Translations under genes and position numbers: made by a program
NCBI GenBank assembly: GCA_014529385.2
Contig: CM043945.1
Coordinates: 140,100,241-140,160,240, forward strand
Length of the DNA stretch: 60,000 bases
Direction: 5' to 3'
Source of the DNA: Adiantum capillus-veneris
Lineage: Eukaryota; Streptophyta; Polypodiopsida; Polypodiales; Pteridaceae
The notes under the pieces: model-generated
Told to the model about the DNA's origin: nothing
The model's database searches: none
Seen by the model: the letters and a program-made list of their open reading frames with translations, nothing else
Shown here: positions 55,218 to 60,000 of the stretch, one piece after another
Position numbering within the stretch: position 1 is the stretch's first letter
Layout: each line of letters starts with the position of its first letter

Positions 55218-56111
55218 TGTTTGCGGGTTGCCGCATAGCTCTCAAGCATCAACATATTTATCAATACAAGGGAAGCGACCAGGATGAGGCATGGAAACTC
55301 ACTAGGATGTCACTCCTAATGAAGTGAACTCGAAGAGATGCATCTACTAACTCTACAAGCAAATCAAACGCACTATTGCCAAGTAATCTGACTATGTCCT
55401 TCTACACAGCTCTATAGTCGTCACACCCGTTTACCATGCAAATCTATTCCGAATCGCACGAAACTTGAAGGGAAGCAACAGGGGACTATCGATCATATCC
55501 TATCAGTGTCACAACATTCTGGAGAGGTACAAAGATCGCGATCGTTCATCCCAAAGTCAGCAAAAACAACGAACAAGTGATCCTAATGGGTCATTTTAGG
55601 GTCCCTAAAGCCTCTCCTAGGGTCAAAACAACATAAAACATGCATATAGACACTCAAAACAACGATTTAAGGTCTCAAGCTCGTAGTTAAAAACCTTCAC
55701 CGAATCTTGAATGATTACACTTGAATGGAAGAGCAAAGTAAGAGGAACACAATGCAATAAACGAATTTGAATTTTGATTACCTTAGCCACAATGGCGAAG
55801 ATTACAAGTTGGAGCAAGAAGGAGCTCTCAAACGTACGCTGTCTTCTCAGTTTCCCATCAAAAAGATAATGTTCAAACTTACAAAAAATGACCTTTATAG
55901 TTTAGGTCTTTACAAATGGCTTGTCCGGCCAAAAGCTCCTAAACTTCTAACTGGCTCTCTATTATACAATTGCTCCCAGAAGAATAATCATAAATACTTT
56001 GACAAGTTCTCGGCTTAGAGAGGCTCTCTTACAAAAGAATTTTACAAAGGTTTCTCATAAAAATATGACCCTTCTCTAGAAACAGCCGCTTGTCGCTTCG
56101 TCCGCCAAACA
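55218..56111 (-). repeat. G 3' LTR
   Basis: 894 bp; on the minus strand it begins TGTTTGGCGGACG and ends CCCGCAAACA, giving TGTTTG...CAAACA ends. Left boundary confirmed by the other copy of the target (59666-59884). TATA box CTATAAAGGT on the minus strand at 55891-55900. PPT adjoins at 56112. Left flanking pentamer is TGGTA. Confidence 0.8.
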
Positions 56112-56127
56112 CTCCCCCCTTCCTTAT
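56112..56127 (-). other. G polypurine tract
   Basis: Minus strand ATAAGGAAGGGGGGAG directly before the LTR TGTTTGG. Confidence 0.85.
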
Positions 56128-56149
56128 CCTTGCACGCCCTCGTGCATGT

Positions 56150-58022
56150 TCAGTGCTTTGGCCGTTGATGTGGCTCCAATGAAGCAAGTGTTGCTGAAAA
56201 GCTTCTTGTTCGAAGGACAGATTCCAGGGCTTCTTGATGCTGTCTGAAAGGATTTTCACTTAATTTGTGTTGGTATGCTACGTACCGTGCCTTGAGGTCC
56301 TTCGCCATAGGATGGAAAATCCTTGAGTCGATTTCGAAGAACCCTGTGATGAAGGCCTCTTCGAATGTCTGCAAGTAGTGTGAAGGCAGGTACATTAGCC
56401 TGGAGTACATTGCCATCAAAATGTGTCTTGGCGGTGAATCCTGGAGATTCCAGTAGATCCCTCTGTGCCCTTCCAAGAACAAATTCCACGGATGATCGTC
56501 GCCTTCAGTGTCTTTAAACACCTGGATGCAGGTGATGATCATCCGAGCTATCTTTACTAGCATTTGGCAAGCCACGTCGGGGACATCCCGCAATAAGGCG
56601 ACTGTTGAATTCAACATGTTGACCACGTAGGCTATTGTAGGAGGCTGCTACGCTGTCAAGACTGGGTGGTTCAGCTTTTGCTACCTTGAGCCTTTCCATG
56701 TGGCAAAATCCCTCCACGTGCGTCTTCTAGGGACTGGGCAGAAAGTAGGATCTATTTGTATATGTTGAGGAGCATTGTGGTAGTTAGTTAGATCCTGTGG
56801 CCGTTTGTCCAACCACTTTTGCCTCCACTTTGGGTGGTTGTTGACAAGTATTTGGGCTTCTTCCACTGCCTGTGCAATGCCTTCGTAACCCCCATCTTTT
56901 TTTCGTGGCAGGGTTGGCCGCATCTTTTCCTTCCACAGAATTGCTTCATGGCATAACAGAGGAAATGGTAGGTACTCATGGCCAAACCCTTGCACCTGCT
57001 CTTCTGGCTGTAAGTAGGCCAGGGCCGCTGACTCCATTATCTTCTTTTCATAGAGCATGTAATCCTTTGCTGGTCCCTCTGGCATGTCCTTAATGCTCTC
57101 AGTGAGCTCATCTCTAATATCCAGATCTGGCTTTGCAAATTCCTGCTCTTGTTCCCCTTGGTGTGATGTTTCAGGCAAAGCAGGCACTTGTTGTCTGGGT
57201 AGCAGTTGCGGTTGACTCTGGGCTTTGTCTGCTCTGATTTGTTGTTGAAAAATCAGATCTTCCTTTTCCTTCAGCAGTGTGTCACCGATATGATTTTGAG
57301 TCTCTAATTCGGCGCTTGCTTGTGCGAGTTGCTGCTCTAGTTCTTTTATCTTTTGCTCAAATTCCTAGCGTCTGGGCCATCATTCCTGATAAGAGCAACT
57401 ATCTTTCAAGCTTTTCTTTCTCTAGCTCCGATTTCAGTGCCGCTATGGTGTTCACTGCTGTGGCATTGTCCGATGTGGAGACCAATGCTCCAGTAGGTTC
57501 TTGGTTTGCCATCAAGGTTGTCAGAGTGCTTTTGACAGTGTTGTACAAACTGTTAACTCTCTGAAACCTTGCACTCTCATAACAAAGCTGCTCCGTTGCT
57601 TTCTGTACTCTTGCTGTCAATTCTTGGCATTCTTTTTCTTTGGCGGTCAAATCTGTCCTAACGTCCACCAAATCTCTGATTAGAGACTGAGCCTACTGTC
57701 ACTCAATGTCTCTTTCCTCCGTTGTGCGTTCCAGTCGCACCCTCAGGCTCTCTAACTCCTCTTGCCCAGATGCTTGCTTTTGTTGGGCCTCCTGTACCTG
57801 CTTTCCTTTTCTCTCAACACCACGTGCTGGCACTGGAATTGTCTTTCTAATTCCTTTAAATTTTTCCCGTAATCAAAACCAGCAATAGCTTGGCAGGCTT
57901 CATGGTATCCGATTCCTTCCGTAGGAGGTATAAACTCCTTTTGTGAGGTTGAAGGAGAAGGAGGTGGCGGGTTTTTGTTTGATGGAGAAGGAGGAGGAGG
58001 AGGAGATTTTGGCGAGGGAGGA
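56150..58022 (-). pseudogene. Unrecognised proline-rich/coiled-coil protein of element G
   Basis: About 620 residues can be followed: a Pro/Ser-rich start (PPSPKSPPPPPSPSNK) at 58020-57950, GIGYHEACQAIAGFDYGKNL, a long coiled coil with heptad-like Glu/Leu/Gln (57860-57240), then a globular C-terminal part (YLPFPLLCHEAILWKEKMRP; HPWNLFLEGHRGIYWNLQDS; FEEAFITGFFEIDSRIFHPM). Frames: minus frame of 58099, a shift near 57815, back near 57390, stops near 57697, 57704, 56681 and 56640. The C-terminus stops 22 bp before the PPT. No Gag, Pol or Env domain recognised. The N-terminus is cut by the F LTR at 58023. Confidence 0.55.
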
Positions 58023-58266
58023 TGTGCGCGTATGTCACACGTGTCAATGCAAGGAACTTGCCAATACACCGTATGCGAGCCACAAATGGCTCCAAGCACA
58101 CAACAAGCCTAAACTAGTAAGCTCAAAGAAGGCGATGGTGTGTCACTCACCGCTCTACGCTTGCTTCGTGGAGGATTCCTCGCCGCGAAGAAGAAGGAGC
58201 CGCCGCTTCGCCGCGCTCAACCACTTCGCCGCCGCCGTGCCTTTGTAATGCTCGATCGCCCACACA

Positions 58267-58341
<75 letters not shown>

Positions 58342-58581
58342 GGAGGTGAAGAAGAAGAAGATGGAGATGGAGATGGAGCAAGAGCACTCTTCTATTGCAC
58401 AAATGAGAGAATGAGTGAATTTTAGGTTTAGTTGACTTTTATATGAGCTCACCCCATTCACACTTGAGCGCCCATGCTTAGCCAACTAATCCCACTCTAC
58501 CAAATAAATAATACAATGTCTGCCGTAGGTTACAACATCTGTCGTAGGTAATAGGGTGTTCATGAGCCGTGAGGGTTAACA
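58023..58581 (-). repeat. Family X 3' LTR (element F)
   Basis: 559 bp on the minus strand, TGTTAACCCTCAC to CGCGCACA, matching 42063-42695. A PPT precedes it, so it is a 3' LTR and the element body is to the right. CT (58267-58290) and CA (58291-58340) arrays replace the GA/TG arrays of the other copy. TATA at 58435-58446 (minus). Confidence 0.88.
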
Positions 58582-58594
58582 TGCCCCCTTCTTG
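58582..58594 (-). other. Family X polypurine tract
   Basis: Minus strand CAAGAAGGGGGCA directly before TGTTAACCC. Confidence 0.8.
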
Positions 58595-60000
58595 ATGTAG
58601 ATTCCGTCCTCAGAAGCTATTGAGTTGAAGCTCGTTCGTCGAGGTGGAAGAGCATTTGAGATGAATGTCCTTAGCCTTGTTCAGTCACACTGCAAAATCA
58701 AACAACATTGGCACAGTAATTGCATTCTCATAAGCGATTAAAAAGCATATGCAGTTTTAGGCAGACAAATTGATTGGTAATAGAATTTTAAACAATTTGT
58801 CAGCAATAAACATTAAATTGCAATATAATCAAATGCATAAACAGATGTAAAGGTAAAAAATTAAACAAGTCTGGGGTCACTAATTTAACGGTCGAAAGGC
58901 ACTAGAGATCGACTATTAATACCATAGGTAATCTTCTTAATTTTCTTTGGTCAATTAAGTTGTTTAATTGTGAGAGCCAAGTATTTCATGTTCGAGGGCT
59001 GACTAGAGGCTATACCTAGAAGACCTTGTAGTTAAGCTACAATAAAAGGAATTTCTCATGAAATCATCGCCTGACTAATTACCTTTTCTTTGACCCCCCA
59101 AAGTCTTTTCACAGTGATTCAATTTTGATGTGTGTGCTTATTTTGTATGCCTTGGGGCTTTTCCTTTTCAAGGAAAAGCGCCCACACTGGGAACCTCTAG
59201 GGCTCTAGTACCATAGGCGATACATGTGAGTGAAGTACCAAATCAAGCTGAGATTTGTCTTCCAGCTTAAGATTTTACATTGTGGCACTTTGATTTTTTG
59301 TTTGTTCATTTTCATCATTTTAATTTTGTAACTTTGGGGGGTCATATAATACTGATACACCTCCCCAGGCTCATCACACTAGTAAACTCCCTTTATAATA
59401 CTTAAGCTAAAGGTCAATAGGGTCAAGCCCACTAGAAAGCCCTAGTACATTTCACACAATGATTCCTAAATCGGATTAAGAACCTAAGTAACCATTGATT
59501 ATTAGGAAGGCATTCCCCATGGTATTAAGAGAAGATCTCTAACACTTAACTTGGTCAAACTAGCTTAGTCGGACTGCTTGATTTTTAAACCTAGACAAGT
59601 GATTATGACAAAAAATTACATTGAATTTAATGTTTGATACTAAGCAAATGCGCTGAATATCATGCTACCAATCACAATCAAAGCATACAAACATGGATGC
59701 AAAAAAGATAAGGGGAAATGCTAATGGATAAGAAACACCTGTTTGTGTCGATGGTTGCGCTTGATTTGAAGTGTGAATGAGAGAAAGATTCTGTGAAGGT
59801 CCAAATCCTAACCACAGCAACTGTTCCTGTACACACTAGGAAACACAAAAAATACCTCTAGGAGGCACATCAGTGGGAAAAAGGAACTTTGCTAATAACT
59901 CAACTCTAAAACAGAAACACTCGTATCGTACTAATTCTACCTACCGTCCATCACTCGAGTGATGAGGATCAAAGGTGTTTTATGGCATAGGTTTCTGTTT
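58595..60000 (-). other. 3' internal non-coding region of element F
   Basis: No coding frame of note. Contains a perfect 13-bp inverted repeat (GACCCCCCAAAGT at 59092-59104 and its complement at 59331-59343) and the copy of 55000-55217. The element continues past the window. Confidence 0.6.
59666..59884 (-). repeat. Inverted copy of 55000-55217
   Basis: Uninterrupted form of the sequence that the G LTR cuts at 55217/55218: here it continues ...GATTGGTAGCATGATATTC on the minus strand. Confidence 0.85.

Overview
The window is a stretch of land-plant nuclear DNA made almost entirely of nested LTR retrotransposons. Evidence: initiator-Met tRNA primer-binding sites (TGGTATCAGAGC), a chromodomain-bearing Ty3/gypsy element, a Ty3/gypsy element with a second RNase H domain of the kind known from plant Tat-lineage elements, plant-style TATA boxes inside LTRs, and long GA/TG/CT microsatellites. 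I see no intact ordinary host gene, no rRNA or tRNA gene and no CRISPR array. Species cannot be told from the sequence.

Layout. 1-3257 (+): Ty1/copia element (Copia-1) that loses homology at the start of reverse transcriptase. 4235-11412 (-): a second copia locus of the same family, in which one LTR (5037-5249) sits between two internal regions; a Ty3/gypsy element (Tat-B, 5908-10192, 4-bp target duplication CTAT) is inserted in its integrase. 11445-15173: two ~230-bp direct repeats around a degenerate gag-like region, with an LTR-like unit (12069-12743). 15831-25307: a three-level nest. A minus-strand LTR (J) was split inside its TATA box by a 9.2-kb chromovirus (C, 16013-25189, perfect TTTAT duplication), whose RT was in turn split by a 3.67-kb TG...CA unit (K, 18348-22015), probably a solo LTR with ~150-bp tandem repeats and a small ORF. 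25314-29596: an old RT fragment and non-coding repeats. 29597-40860 (-): a near-complete 11.3-kb Tat-type element (Tat-D) with 2.6-2.7-kb LTRs. 42063-42717: an LTR and PBS of family X. 43151-44487: a TTAA-flanked terminal-inverted-repeat element. 44747-54500 (+): a gypsy element (E) with multi-knuckle Gag, protease, RT-RH, integrase and, in the integrase frame, a second protease-like domain. 55218-58022 (-): LTR, PPT and an unrecognised proline-rich/coiled-coil coding region (G). 58023-60000 (-): family X 3' LTR, PPT and 3' internal region (F).

How the parts work. Within each element LTR promoters, a tRNA primer site, gag-pol and a polypurine tract form the usual retrotransposition unit. Nearly all coding units here carry stops, frameshifts or deletions; the Tat-D integrase and Gag-protease frames are the longest open ones. 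The least explained features are a ~70-residue module upstream of gag in both Tat elements (in tandem, in the gag frame, in Tat-D), the post-integrase second protease domain of E, the LTR/PPT-associated ORF of G, the K unit, and a transit-peptide-like fragment in the leader of C.
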